Positions 42,801-62,149 of a stretch of DNA of 64,000 nucleotides are shown in pieces (the stretch's first letter is position 1; each line of letters opens with the position of its first letter). Origin of the DNA: Apus apus. Its lineage: Eukaryota > Chordata > Aves > Apodiformes > Apodidae. The stretch spans positions 7,206,501-7,270,500 of the forward strand of contig NC_067301.1 of the NCBI RefSeq assembly GCF_020740795.1. Direction: 5' to 3'. The notes under the pieces were generated by a model, which had not been told where the DNA came from, searched no databases, and worked only from the letters and a program-made list of their open reading frames with translations. The translations under genes were made by a program, and so were the position numbers.

Positions 42801-45800
42801 AGCCTCCTATGTTCTGTCTAGTCCTTGATCTCTCCTGGCTGAGGCTGGGAACAGTTTGGCTCTGTTTTCTTCAGCTGCTTCAGTCAGGGGGAAGGTTACA
42901 CAATGTCCTCCTAAATTATGGTTCCAGATGTTGGTGAAAGTGCCTCATTTTCCTCTATCCAAAATGGTGTGTGTGGGATTTGGGGAATTTCTCAATTAGC
43001 ACAGCTGGTGGCTCCTAATCCTTTTATTATGTGGGTCCATAAAATCCCAACTTTAATCACAAGAAGGAAAAAGAAGTATTTACTCTCCTCTTTTGTGTCC
43101 ATATGGGTACAGGGCTCTTAATCTAACTTGAAACAATTTATCTGATTTAAAGCTTTGAAAAATTGTTACACAGAACAGGATGAGAGGTGGGAAACTTGTA
43201 GTTTTGGCAGTTAAATGGAAGACAGCTGGGATATTTGAGGAGAAAGTTGAGGGCTCTGGCACAGTCCCTGCAGCTGGGTGGTTCTACTGGGGTAATCATT
43301 AGTTGAAATAGTTAATGAAGTTGGTATTTATGTTGTCATCTTTAGGCTTTATGAAGAGGTGCCTGGGGAGGTTTAAACTGATTTGTCAGTTGAGCTTGTA
43401 GTAAATTATAATTTATAGGGAGCTGATATTTTAAAGGAGCTCTTTGCAATTAAGTGGACTAAAATTACTTTTTAAAGTAACAGAGTCAGGAATGATGACA
43501 AACACTGGGTTTGAAAGGCCCGTGTTACCATCAGTATTTTTACTGTATTTAGAGCAGCAGATGTTTTATTTTGTTATTTTATTTACGTTGTGCTTAGGGA
43601 TTGATTTGTTAATGAGAAGGATGGTGTAGATTATGCCACCAACACTGGCCAACAGGCTGGACAAGGAGGAGATGGACATTTTTGTGCTGCTGCAGAGATT
43701 TTAGCAGGAGTCTGAGGACACTGGCACACCATGGAAACATGCTAAGCTCCCAGATGGAAACAAACAGCCCCTGTGGGTAAAAGGACTAGTGGAGCCAAAA
43801 CAACTTCTTAATTGCTTGTCAGTGTTTACATAAACTGGAGGAAGAAGGGAAAGGGTTAGAAAACCTAGTTTTTGTGACTATCCCCTCAGCCCAGCCCTCA
43901 GAAAGGATAGTGAGAAGCTTCTGTAGTTAAGCTCCATCTCTGGGGGTTGGTTTTTTTCCCAATTCTCCCATGTCTTGACATGCCAGAAAGTTCTGGAGTG
44001 AAACAGCAAGTTTGCTGGGCAGCAAACCTTCAGTTCCACAGTTAACAATCTATTGCTGTAACTGGGGAAATGTCCTGAGGCAAGAGATTTTAGATTTGTT
44101 TGGTCTTTACCTGTGAGCATCATATTACTCAGTGCTGATGAGCAGGTATTGGCCACAGCCATGAATCTTAACTCTGACTAAATGCAAGGCCATGTTTTGT
44201 AGAAATCTGTTTGGGAAAGAGTTTCAATACAGGATGGGGGTGACCTGCTGGAGAGCAGCTCTGGGGAGAAGGACTTTGGGGTCCTGGTGGACTACTGGGT
44301 GACCATGAGCCAGCAGTGTGCCCTGGTGGCCACGAAGGCGAATGGTGTCCTTGGGGGCATGAAGAAGACCCTGGCCAGCAGGTCAAGGGAGGTTCTCCTG
44401 CCCCTCTGCTCTGCCCTGGTGAGGCCCCATCTGGAGAACTGGGTCCAGTTCTGGGCTCCCCAGTTCATGAAGGACAAGGAGCTGCTGCAGAGAGTCCAGC
44501 ACAGGGCACTGAGATGCTGAGGGGACTGGAGCATCTGCCTGGGAGGAAAGGCTGGGAGAGCTGGGGCTGCTCAGCTGGAGAGGAGGAGCCTGAGGGGGGA
44601 TCTGATCAGTGCTGATCAATATCTACAGGGGATGTCAGGAGGATGGGGCCAGACTCTTCTCAGGGGTGTCCAGGGACAGGACAAGGGGCAATGGGCACAA
44701 ACTGGAGCACAGGAGGGTCAGGTTAAACACAAGGAAGAACTTCTTTACTGTGAGAGTGACAGAGCCCTGGGACAGGCTGCCCAGGGAGGATGGGGAGTCT
44801 CCATCCCTGGAGACATTCCAAACCCAGCTGGATGTTCCTGTGGGATCTGCTCTAGGGGATCCTGCTCTGGCAGGGGTTGGACTGGATGATCTCCAGAGGT
44901 CCCTTCCAACCCCCACCACTCTGTGACTCTGTGACGCAGCTAAAACCTCGATGTTCTTTTTGCTTGGAGTGCTGGGGGAGCTCTGCCCTTGAACTAGGGT
45001 TGTAATTGTGAAGGATGATTGGGAAGTGGACATTATATGCATGAGGTGTGTGTCCAGAAAGCTGAAGAGCTACTTGTCACCTCCAGCTCACATCTCTTGC
45101 TTTAAAGCATTGATGGGAATGGCAGCACCTCTCTGGGTCTGACTCCTCACTCGCTGAGATCCCTCTCCTCACCACGCTGGTTTGGGCTGGGTGCTGTCCT
45201 GCCTTCTTGCAGTTTTCCCAGTTCCTGCCTGTGTTCCTTCATTTTACTTTCTCTCTGAGAATGTCAGGAGTTGAGGAGGAACAGATGCCACTGAGTGTGC
45301 TGGTGTGCTGAGTCACAGCGCTGTTTTACAGCTGTCTGGGGGAGAGGAGAGATCTGCTGGGCTTCCTGAGCATTTGAGCTGCCCTTGGTGGTATCTGATA
45401 GGGTGTTCTTTTTCTTCTGAGGCACAGCAAGAAACTTGAATACATCCATTGATTAGGGTGGGCTCTTCAGAAAAGCTGTAGTTCATGTTTTCCAACATAG
45501 TGTCCACTCCAGCCTTTCCACAGCAGTCAGCAGAGGTGACCTTCCTGCCTGTCTCCATGTCACGTAGGCATTCAGGGAGCCTGCTCTTTTGCCTGTGCTC
45601 TCCAGGTGCTGCCCACTGACTCCTCATTTCATGCTTCTTTCTCTCCAGTTGTCAGACACTGTTTAACTTGGTGAAACCATCTGAGCAGGAAAAAAGTTGT
45701 ATAAACTCATGGTGTGACCTTGTTACTTGCAGGGAGCTTTGTGTGACCTTCTAAAGACTGGAAGTATGTGGAAGGGGTGTGTGTGTGTGTGTGTGTGTGT

Positions 45801-48800
45801 GTGTTCAGAGCTCACTAAGAGGGTAAGACCAGGTATGAATTCTTACTGTGCAGGATCTTGTTCAGGAGAAAAATGTGTAGTTCTAAGATGAAGTAGGTAT
45901 TTATTTCCTTGAGGGAGTCAGGGCCAAAATGCAGGCAAAGAACTGGAACATAATCCCAAGAGAGTCCTGTTTCTGGATTGTTAAGATGCTTCCTCTTAAG
46001 AAGAGCCTAACCTGGCATTATTTTCTTGCAGATAAGCAGGGGCAGAACCACCTCAGGGCTGCAAAGCTCAACTTAGTGGATCTGGCAGGAAGCGAGAGAC
46101 AGTCAAAAACCGGAGCCACGAGCGAGCGGCTCAAAGAGGCCACCAAAATCAACCTCTCCCTCTCTGCCCTGGGCAACGTCATCTCGGCCCTGGTGGATGG
46201 CAGGTGTAGGCACATCCCCTACAGAGACTCCAAGCTGACCAGGCTGCTGCAGGACTCCCTGGGAGGCAACACCAAGACGCTGATGGTAGCGTGCTTGTCT
46301 CCAGCTGACACCAGCTACAACGAGAGCCTCAGCACTTTGCGCTACGCTCACCGAGCAAAAAACATCAAGAACAAACCCTGTGTCAATGAGGACCCCAAGG
46401 ATGCTCTGCTGAGGCAGTATCAGGAGGAGATTAAGAAGCTGAAAGCCATTCTAGCTGGACAGATGGGAGCAAACAACTTGTCAGGTAGGAGAGCCCTGAG
46501 TGGCTGCGGAGATGTTTCATATTTCACAGAGAAGAAGAGGCTTTTACACAAAAAGTGCTCACTGGATTTCACCTCAGCCTGTCCCTTACCTGTTGGAGGA
46601 AGAGTTCTCCATTCTGATAGTAGACTTTTCTTTCACTATTGCCAAATTTACATTATTCTACTGCTAAAGACCAGCCCAGTTATCCAGTATTTTCAATAAT
46701 GACAAATTCTGTTAGAAAATGCTGATGTGATTAAAATCCTCAGCCCTTCTGGGTCATTCTGGCTAGAATTTGGTCAGTCACAGAAGTGGGGTTTGAGCTG
46801 GCAGAGCAAAAATAAGCTGTGAAAGAAATAATCATCATAGAATCATGGAATGATTTGGGTTGGAAGAGACCTTAAAGACCATCTAGATCCAACCCCCCTG
46901 CATGGGCAGGGACACCTCCCACTAGACCAGGTTGCTCCAAGCCCCATCCAACCTGCCCTTCAACACTTCCAGAATGTTAAATTCTCTATTAAATATATAT
47001 ATATGTTTTTAAAGTTAGCCTTCAGCCCCTGTTCTCTCACCCTGTGAATTTTTAACACTTCAAGACAAGTTTTGCCCTGCTGATGGCAGCTTGGCCCTTT
47101 TGAGAAAGATCTCCTAAGAAAAAGGACAATTTCAGCAGAGGAATATGGCTGCAAGATATTTCCCCCCCCTTTCTACCACCTTTCAGAAACAGCTGTGAAG
47201 AAATAAGGCAATTTCCTTACACGTTTCAGCTCCTTCCATCTTTTACCTTCCAAATCTGTTAACATAGCTCTGGAAACAAGTCCCCTGTTGTTCTGTGAAA
47301 GAGGTTAGGTTTAGATTTGCTTTCATATACCTGAGGCTTAAAACCTCTCCCCTCTGCCTGGGTCTGACTCCCTCTCTCCCCAAACCTTTGGAATCAGGGC
47401 TGTGGGGGTTTTGGCAGCACAGGAGCACAGTGTGAAGGAGTGTGTGGATTGTGATGTTCTTTGCTGGCAGCCAGGTTCTTTGTTCTGTTTCCAGGTATTC
47501 TGCAGACAATCCCACCCAGTGAATTGTGATTTTTATTTCTGCTTGGCTTTGCAGGGCTGCTACCTGCTGAGACTGCTCACCTGGCAGCAAAGCCAGCTCC
47601 TCTCCACAAACCCCAGGTAGATGTTGAAGCAGAGAAGCAGCTGATCAGAAAAGTAAGTCCGGGTGGGGTGTCCCATCGTGTCTTTGACTAAAGCTTGTAT
47701 GTATGTTTTTATAATAATAATTACAAATACAGAGTATGGCTGTGTGGTTCAGCCTATTTGAGTACACATCCTATTTTTGGTGCTTGGACTTCTCCTGTGG
47801 ACACAATGAATGTGTTGATGGAGCCTTATTTACAGTGCCACGTTCTCTCAGCGTTGTTCCCACTACTCTAAAGATGAATTGGAATGGATTCCCAGGAAGA
47901 ATTTTTCAAGTAACTACATGTGAAACTTAGATTCCTCCTGTCAGAGGAGGGAGAAGTAGGTGGGAGGGAAGACACAGTCAGGAATGTTAGGAGCAGTACA
48001 AGGATGAAGTTAAAGAGGGGATATGGAAGCTGTGAGGAAGAACAAGGAGTTGAGGGCCAGAAGGAAATAAAACTCTCCTTTACAAAGGAGAGTTAAAACT
48101 CTGCCCTTTACAAAGTTCCCTCCAGGGCACCATGTCTGCCCAAGATTGTGGTTTCTGGGGGTAACCAGTGACCCTCCATCAGTGCTGTGCCCACTTAAAT
48201 CACAGAAAACATCAATGAATACAGGGGGTGAAGTTTTATTGGCCTGGACACAAGCTGTGACCTAGAACACACCTGGCTGTGACCCTGGATACAGCAAGGA
48301 GCAGGGCTGTCCTCCCAGGGTGTTTGCTGTCCCTTTCAGGAGTATGAGGAGCAGCTGGCCCAGCTGAAAGCCAACTATGAAGCAGAGCAGGCGTCCCGTG
48401 CCCGCCTCGAGGAGGACATCAGCAGCCTGAGGAACCACTACCATCTCAAGCTGTCTGCTCTGGAGGAGAACCTGGGGAAGGAAGCAGGTGTGGATGAGGC
48501 AGGTGGAGGGTACACAGAGCAGGCTGATGGTTCCCTGGTGCTTGAGGCATGAGCAGACACAGGCTGTTTTGGCAAAGCCAGATTTGTGACAGCACTGCAA
48601 CCTCTGAAAAGTGGCAGCAGCCAGTGCTGCCGGGCAGCAACAGCAGTCCCTGCTCTCAGCCCTCCATTATCAACACTTTATGTCCCTTATTAACTCTGGC
48701 TCTCCTGGGCCACTCACAGAGTCTCTCTGTCCCAGTTTTGTCCCCTTATTTCCCTGAATTATCTTCTCCTTGTCAGGACCAGCCCCACCCTCTCAGCCTC

Positions 48801-51800
48801 CAAGCGATGAAATGTGATTATTTTTTTTGTTGCCCACGTCGCTGTGAGTTTCTCCTGACTTGGCGTTTCCCTGGAGCAGGGGGCTGAGCTGCAGGGCTGA
48901 GCTGCAGAGCTGACTGGTCTCGGCAGGCACTGCTCTGTCTGGATCCGACAGGCTTTGCCCCAGGCCCCAGGAGGCTGCAGCACTCTCCTCAATCACATGC
49001 AAATGAGATGCAGCCCTCAGGCTCCCGGTGGGCTATCAGCACCATCGCTTTGCTGGAGGGTGGATGTTCCTTCCTCTCACATGCCTATAAATTGTTGCCA
49101 GCTCTCCTCTTCGTTGCTGCTTTTCATTTTGACTCCCTCAATGCCTCAGAGCATGTTTGGCCATGTAATTGTACAGCACTTATTGCCCAATATTAATTCT
49201 TTAATCTATATTCTTCATTTTTGATGCTATCACTTTCTAAGGTGAGAGGTTCTTCCCCCTCAGTGACAAATGTCCCCCCAGCCTCTGAAATAGGTGATTC
49301 GTGTGTGAACACGAGGACTCAGGCTCTCCCAGCCCTGAGAAATCTGCATTTCTTCCCTGATACACCCTCTGGGTCTTTGATGGTTTGACTGCCCAGCATC
49401 AGTAACTGACCTTTTCCTTCCAGACATGTAGTTCTCAGCTTTTGGTGAAGACTTTGTATGACCTTTTCACAGATTTACTCTCCACTTTCGCAGAGCTTGT
49501 TACTGACATTGTATTTCCTCTTCTACTCTTCAGCTGCCATGAGGACTGAAACTACTGACAAGACACCTTTGCATGAAAACTCTGTTGCTGCAGCAGCTGA
49601 AGAACCAATGTTAGCCCAGGTATCCTTCAGGCTACTCCCACAAGTGGGTAGTGTTTGGCTTCATCTATCCCAGTGCTCTCATGGTGTCCTTTTGGAGCTG
49701 CAGCCTTTGGTTTTCTCTTGTTCTCAGGGCCCAGCAGCACCTTGGGCTGCCCAAGGGGCTGGTGGTGTGAGCAGGGACAGTGCTGGAGCAGAGGTGGCTG
49801 TGGCTGCTGAGGGGATTTCAGTGCTTGCAGACCAGCAGCAGGTGCTTGCCAGGTCAGTGACTACACTGCTAACTGCCTCGTGTGCAGGGAAGCCTCTTCC
49901 TTCTCTGGCCTTTTGCAGGTGTAATTTATGAGGAGTTTATAAAGTTGAGTCTGGCAGGGGCTGACAGAGCTGAAGTGCCCAAACAGGTTATAGAGGTGGC
50001 CTCATTTTCCTCTTAAGAAAGGTTCTTGAAGGGCATTTAGAGCCCTCTCCTATCAGTACAAGTGAGGTAGAGGTCTTCCTGCTGCTCCCCTTGTGTGTGG
50101 GTGGAGGAGGGGTTGTCCTTTATGACTCTCCCTTGTCACTGGGGTCCCTTTTGCCTCTCACTCACATGTCTGACAATGTCTGCAAGACATCAGCCAGAAC
50201 TGACATCCAGATTTCCCAATAATCATGTTTTAGGGGCAGCATTTTAGACCCAGGGCTTGGAGCACAGGGCTGAGAAGGGAGGGCTACCTGGGCTGCTTCA
50301 GAAATAAACACTTTAAGCAAATTCTGCTGATTTATCTTTTTTTACTCCATGGAATGGACTTATATTAAAATCAGAAATGCTCAACATAAGATACATTGTG
50401 GATGGTGGAGTTTGATTCTGAAGAGTCTTGTGTTTTTTAATCAGTCTTTCAGCTTTACAGTGAGCTCTAGTGCCACATGCTTGCTCAGTTGAGCCTCCCC
50501 CAGCTGAAAAAGGAGTTCTCAAGAAATCTAGAATCTGTAATTTGGGGGCAATTCTGCCTATCAGTGGAGAGGTCTCCAAAGCAACCTATTGTAGCCTTCC
50601 GTTTTGTGACAAACAAGCAAAAAATGCTCTTCCAGATCTATAGTGAACATCAAAGCTCTCTGCAGATGAGGCAGGAGGTTTTGATTCTGCAGGCGTGGGG
50701 CTTTTCTAAGCTGCCCGTTCAAGGCTTTACACACCAGGGCACTGGGAGAGCTCTGATGTTCACTCCAGAGAGCAAGGATTCAAGCACACATTAAGCAAAC
50801 AAAACCGAGGGCTACTTGGCAAGTGCAGAACAGCAGCATGTCAGGTCAGCTGTGCTGGAGAACGAGCTCTTTTGGATAGGTTTTAAGATAATTAAGAGGC
50901 TATTATCAGCAGAGGTTTGGTCAGCAGTGGGATTTCCTCCCATCTGAGCCAGCACTGGCCAACCTGAGCTGTCTGCTCTGCTGCAGATCCCTGTGCACAC
51001 ACAGAGGATGACTTTGGCTCAGACTTTATTCCCATGTTGGAGCATGGATGTGAGACTGGGGGTCTGGCCAGGGCTCAAGCAGCAGTGCTGGGTTCACCCA
51101 TGTCACGACCCAAGTCATGAATGGCTAATTCTGCCCCAAAAGGAAGCTGTGCTGTGCCTTCCAGCTGTACCACTCCCATATCCACCATTTCATTTGTGGA
51201 ATTTTAGCACATTTTGCCTTGAGAGTCTTTCAAAACGAGAAATAAGAATTTAAATATAAATTCCACAAAACAGGGTTTTAAAAAATAATTCTGTGAGCAC
51301 AGATAGGGATTTCCAGACATACTTGTTGATAAAGGTACTTAGAATAAATAACATGAGCTTTGCCTCGGGCCCACAGGAGTGTCTGTGACAGAAACTCCTG
51401 CCATGGTTACTTAGGGCAGCAAATCTCATCCAAAAATCACTATTTTTCCGCACTGTGTGTTCCCAGCCATCATCTAGGTAAGGCCACGCATCCTCCACGC
51501 TCACACAGACAGTTCTTTGCCAAGAGTTCTTTTCCAGGCTGCAGATGCTGGAGCAACAGGTGGTTGGGGGAGAACAGGCAGAAAACAAGGACCTGAAGGA
51601 AAAGCATCAACGCCGGAAGAAATTAGCGGAGGAGCGGCGGGAGCAGCTGGTGGCCGCGCTGCAGCAGGAGGACGAGGCCAGCAGCGACTGGGTTCTGCTG
51701 AATGTCTATGACTCCATCCAGGAGGAGGTCCGAGCCAAGAGCAAGCTGCTGGAGAAGATGCAGAAGAAGGTGAGCAGCTCCCTGCTGAAGATGTGGGGAG

Positions 51801-54213
51801 CCCGTTTGGTCAGGTTAAGGGGGTGTTTTGGGGCAGCGTGTTCAGAGCGTGTCTCCGCTGCGCGAGATTCCGCGCCCCTGCCTGCGCTGGTCCTTATGAA
51901 GTTGTGTGTGGTTTAATGGACTGTTAGACACAGCAGCCCTCAGGGTGGTGAATGAAGTGGAGGAATCCCCAAACCCCACCCATTTTCACGACCAGTCTCC
52001 TTATTGTGCAGCATGGTGGCTGGAGGAGCATGGAATCATTTTGGTCAAGTCCAACCGTTAACCCAGCCCTGCCGAGGCCACCATGGACCCATGTCCCTCA
52101 GCACCACATCTACACAGCTTAGAAACACATCCAGGGATGGGGACTCCACCAGGGCCTGACAACCCTCTCCTTGAATAAATTGTTCCCAAGATCCAACCTC
52201 AACCTCCCCTGGCGCATCTTGAGGCTGTTCCCTCTTGTCCCATCACTTGTTCCTGGGGAGCAGAGCCTAACCCCCCTGGCTCCAACCTCCTCTCAGGCAG
52301 CTGCAGAGCCAGCAGGTCTCCCCTCACCTCCTGGTCTCCAGGCTGGACACCCCCAGCTCCCTCAGCTGCTCCTGCTCAGACTTGTGCTCCAGCCCCTTCC
52401 CCAGCTCCCTTGCCCTTCCCTGGACACGCTCCAGCCCCTCCATGTCCTTCTTGTCCTGAGGGGCCCAGACCTGCCCCCAGGATTTGAGGTGTCCCCTCCC
52501 CAGTGCCCAGCACAGGGGGATGATCCCTGCCCTGCTCCTGCTGCCCACACCAGTGCTGACACAAGCCAGGATGCTGTGGCCTCTTGGCCACTTGGGGACA
52601 TCCAGCCACTGTCGAGCACTTCTGGCGCTGGGAGAGGATGCGACTCCCTCTGCTGAGCTCTGCCACCTACTGCAGAGCTGCCTCCAGTTCTCATCACTCC
52701 AGATACCACACCGGGGCTCCTGGAAGAAATTACACCCTGAAAAGTTTTCAAGGAGGAGGGGGGAAAGTAAAATAAAACCAATGCTCTTAAATTTTAGGTG
52801 CACTTAAAAATCAGTTTAGCCCTGATAAGGCAGAATCAAAGGAGCTTAAAAAAACTGCCTGTGTGCGTATGGAGCGTCTTAAGCATGTTAAGAACTTGCT
52901 TTATTCTGTATTTAGGTTCCTTTTCCATCAAAGTTAGGAACTGCCAAGAGTTCATTAACACAGGGTGCAGAACACACTCTTAAGATCAACTTAAGACCCA
53001 CTGAGAGACTTGGAATAATCTCTACACAAATCTCATCCTAATTCTTAACTATCAGATAGAAATATTCCCAAATACTGAAGCCTTTTGGTGTGTGTCTTTC
53101 AGTCCCTCTGCCAGACAAATGCCTGTATTCTCTCCTTTACAATCCCAAGGACTGACTTTGGGTTTGTGTCCCAGCTTCGGGCTGCTGAGACCGAGATCAA
53201 GGATCTGCAGTCGGAGTTTGAGCTGGAAAAGATCGATTACCTGGGCACCATCCGCCGCCTGGAGCGAGACCTGATGCTCTTCCAGCAGCTGCTGGATCAG
53301 GTGCAGTCCCTTGTCCGGAGGGACTGCAACTACAGTAACATGGAGAAGATTAAGAGGGAATCTGTCTGGGATGAGGAAACTGGCTGCTGGAAAATTCCAG
53401 AGCCCATCATTCAAAAAACCCGCCTGCCTGCAGGTGAGAGGAGCTCGGCAGGCCAGGCTGGGGCTCCACGCAGTGAAATCTTCCCTGGACACAAAGTTTG
53501 TCTAGAAAAGTTGAATAATAACAGCGTCTAATGGGAAGTGTGGGATGGATCCTTTGGGAATCTCTGTAAGGATCCTTCAGGAATTTCTGTGAGCTGGGGG
53601 AGCATCAATTGTCCTGGAGACCATGACCCTTTAACACTGTCTCTTCTCCCAGCAGTTCCATCCCCACCACAGCTCAAACCTGCTGGAAAGAGCCCCAAGA
53701 GCAGAGACCAGAGGGTACGGTGCATTTCTCCTCCCTCCTGCCTCACATTTTACGGAATTTGCCGTGTTTCTAAGCTGTGACCTGAGCGCCAGTGCACAGC
53801 CCGATGCTGCTGCTTCTCCCTCCCAGCCCGAGGAGGATCGCTACAAGCTACTGCTGAACCGCAGCGACAGCGAGACCATCGCCAGCTCCTACTTCAGATC
53901 CACACGGACCAGCCGGATCCTCCCCCCGGACCTGACCCCCAGCCGAGGTAAAACCCGCCCCTTTTCCTACCCCTTCCTAGCGTTCCCCTTCATTTTCCTC
54001 GTTTTTCCTGCGGGAGCGCAGCTCGGCCCAGCCCGCTCGGCCTCAGCAGGGGTTTCCCTGCCCCCTCCAGCTGCCCCGGGGCCGGGGGCAGGTGCTCGGA
54101 GCGCGGCCCCCCGGCCCCGGCCCTTCCGCCTGCAGAGCCTCACGCTGCCCCCGGCCGCCCCCAGACGCCACGAGGGCTGCCCCAGCCCCCCGCTCTGCCC
54201 CCGGCACGGCTGA
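36836..54213 (+). CDS. KIF17: Kinesin-like protein KIF17 (14 coding exons, about 798 aa)
   Basis: Homodimeric kinesin-2 plus-end motor carrying NMDA-receptor vesicles in dendrites and working in cilia. Exons: 36836-37066, 38422-38568, 39505-39606, 42017-42206, 46032-46484, 47555-47652, 48340-48487, 49534-49619, 49728-49852, 51538-51769, 53175-53433, 53653-53714, 53827-53947, 54071-54213. Start [14 protein letters not shown] in a strong Kozak context. The motor domain spans about 1-335, with P-loop GQTGSGKS (91-98), switch [10 protein letters not shown] (204-212) and switch [10 protein letters not shown] (238-245). Neck and coiled coil follow ([24 protein letters not shown]). The conserved stalk [15 protein letters not shown] and tail [26 protein letters not shown] are present. 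The middle linker is much shorter than in human (about 1029 aa total). The last exon keeps RPFRLQSL but lacks the human basic KRKK tail. The exon 14 acceptor (54071) was chosen by phase and pyrimidine tract; 54032, 54047 and 54050 also fit. The exon 12 acceptor is NAGNAG. Confidence 0.95.
37153..37362 (-). mobile_element. CR1 LINE fragment, antisense
   Basis: 3'-end CR1 fragment in KIF17 intron 1, close behind exon 1: GTTGGAAGGGACCTCTGGAG through CTCTGTCACCCTCACAGT. Same subfamily as the copies at 421 and 44225. Confidence 0.9.
38751..39305 (-). mobile_element. CR1 LINE fragment, antisense
   Basis: KIF17 intron 2. It starts CTCATAGAATGTGTGGGG, includes CCTCCACCACTTCTCTGGGC and runs through the CCAGCTCTCCCAGCCTG region. 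Moderately diverged. Confidence 0.92.
39607..42016 (+). other. KIF17: KIF17 intron 3, with a GC-rich patch and second X-box
   Basis: 2.4 kb, no recognised repeat. A CpG-enriched patch at about 40235-40620 contains GTTTCCATGACGAC (40484-40497), a full match to the RFX X-box consensus. No exon is recognised in the intron. Confidence 0.5.
42207..44224 (+). other. KIF17: KIF17 intron 4, left part
   Basis: AT-rich intronic sequence before the CR1; no feature recognised. The intron continues past the CR1 to 46031. Confidence 0.6.
44225..44936 (+). mobile_element. CR1 LINE fragment, sense
   Basis: Longer CR1 copy in KIF17 intron 4. It includes the end of the RT ORF region (GTGACCATGAGCCAGCAGTG, CTGGTGAGGCCCCATCTGG) and ends CACTCTGTGACTCTGTGAC. 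Confidence 0.94.
45777..45804. repeat. (GT)n microsatellite
   Basis: Fourteen uninterrupted GT dinucleotides in KIF17 intron 4. Confidence 0.95.
46834..46972 (-). mobile_element. CR1 LINE fragment, antisense
   Basis: Very short 3'-end CR1 in KIF17 intron 5: CATAGAATCATGGAATGATT through CCTTCAACACTTCCAG. Confidence 0.93.
48488..49533 (+). other. KIF17: KIF17 intron 7
   Basis: 1.0 kb with no recognised repeat. I searched this interval for the long variable linker exon of mammalian KIF17 and found no open frame resembling it. Confidence 0.6.
49853..51537 (+). other. KIF17: KIF17 intron 9
   Basis: 1.7 kb, no repeat family or extra linker exon recognised. Donor GTCAGT; acceptor TCTTTTCCAG. Confidence 0.6.
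52020..52640 (-). mobile_element. Old CR1 LINE fragment, antisense
   Basis: KIF17 intron 10. A different subfamily with CAAGTCCAACCGTTAACCCA, CTCAGCACCACATCTACAC and CTCCAGGCTGGACACCCCCA. No clear terminal octamer. The 5' (right) limit is approximate. Confidence 0.88.
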
Positions 54214-54354
54214 GGTGTCGGGCAGCGCCAGGCGAGACGCGACCTCTGCGGTTTCGGCACCAAAACGCTCTCGCTGCACACGGAGGTGAAGGAGCGGGCG
54301 GGCCAGAGGGCGAGCTCGCTGCCGCCGCGTTCCTTTGTACCCCCTGCTCCCCGC

Positions 54355-54360
54355 AATAAA
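54355..54360 (+). terminator. KIF17: Poly(A) signal of KIF17
   Basis: AATAAA 142 bp after the TGA stop (CCGCAATAAACCAGCC). It lies only 224 bp before the DDOST ATG. Confidence 0.85.
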
Positions 54361-54460
54361 CCAGCCTGACCCCGCGCTCGGCTCCTTCCCTGGGAACGGG
54401 GCCCCCCGCCCGGCTCGGCAGCCCCGGCCGCGCCGCCATCTGCCCCCGGCACGGCGGCGC

Positions 54461-54583
54461 CCGCCGATTGGCTGGCGGAGAGGAGCTGTCTGTCGCTGAT
54501 TGGATGGCGTGAGCGAGGCGCCAGGCGCGGATTGGCTGGCGCCACCTACTCGTGTCCAGGGGAGCTTGGCGCCGGGCAGCAAG
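54461..54583 (+). promoter_or_regulatory. DDOST: DDOST promoter with three evenly spaced CCAAT boxes
   Basis: Inverted CCAAT boxes (ATTGG) at 54467-54471, 54499-54503 and 54531-54535, exactly 32 bp apart, two of them extended to GATTGGCTGGC. There is no TATA box. Transcription probably starts between the last box and the ATG at 54584. NF-Y binding is inferred. No complete ER-stress element (CCAAT-N9-CCACG) is seen at any of the three. Confidence 0.75.
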
Positions 54584-61861
<7,278 letters not shown>

Positions 61862-62129
61862 GCTCCCTGTGGGAGGAGGAAGAGCCTTTTCCCTGGGGCC
61901 AGGCAGCGTGTGGGACCCTCGTTTGTAGCTGTGTGAGGACTGGTAGGTGCCAGGCACATTGTGGGGCTGCGTTTGGTTTGTTTGTTTGTTTTACAGGGGG
62001 GATTAATGGGGAAGAAAGTGAGATTTCTGGGAGGAAATCTGTCACTGAAGCATCTGGCATCTGGAACGTTGATGCCTCTGGTGATTCCTTGAGGAGTCTC
62101 TGGTGTTCATCTCGCCCTGCCTTTTTCCA

Positions 62130-62135
62130 AATAAA
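62130..62135 (+). terminator. DDOST: Poly(A) signal of DDOST
   Basis: AATAAA 268 bp after the stop, in CCAAATAAAGTCTTG, followed by GT/T-rich sequence. Confidence 0.88.
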
Positions 62136-62149
62136 GTCTTGTTCCTCTC

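Noticed and set aside
49620-49931. Readthrough of KIF17 exon 8 into exon 9 as one long exon
   Set aside because: The frame is open, but GTATCC at 49620 and TTGTTCTCAG before 49728 give a good short intron and keep phase; possible retained-intron form only.
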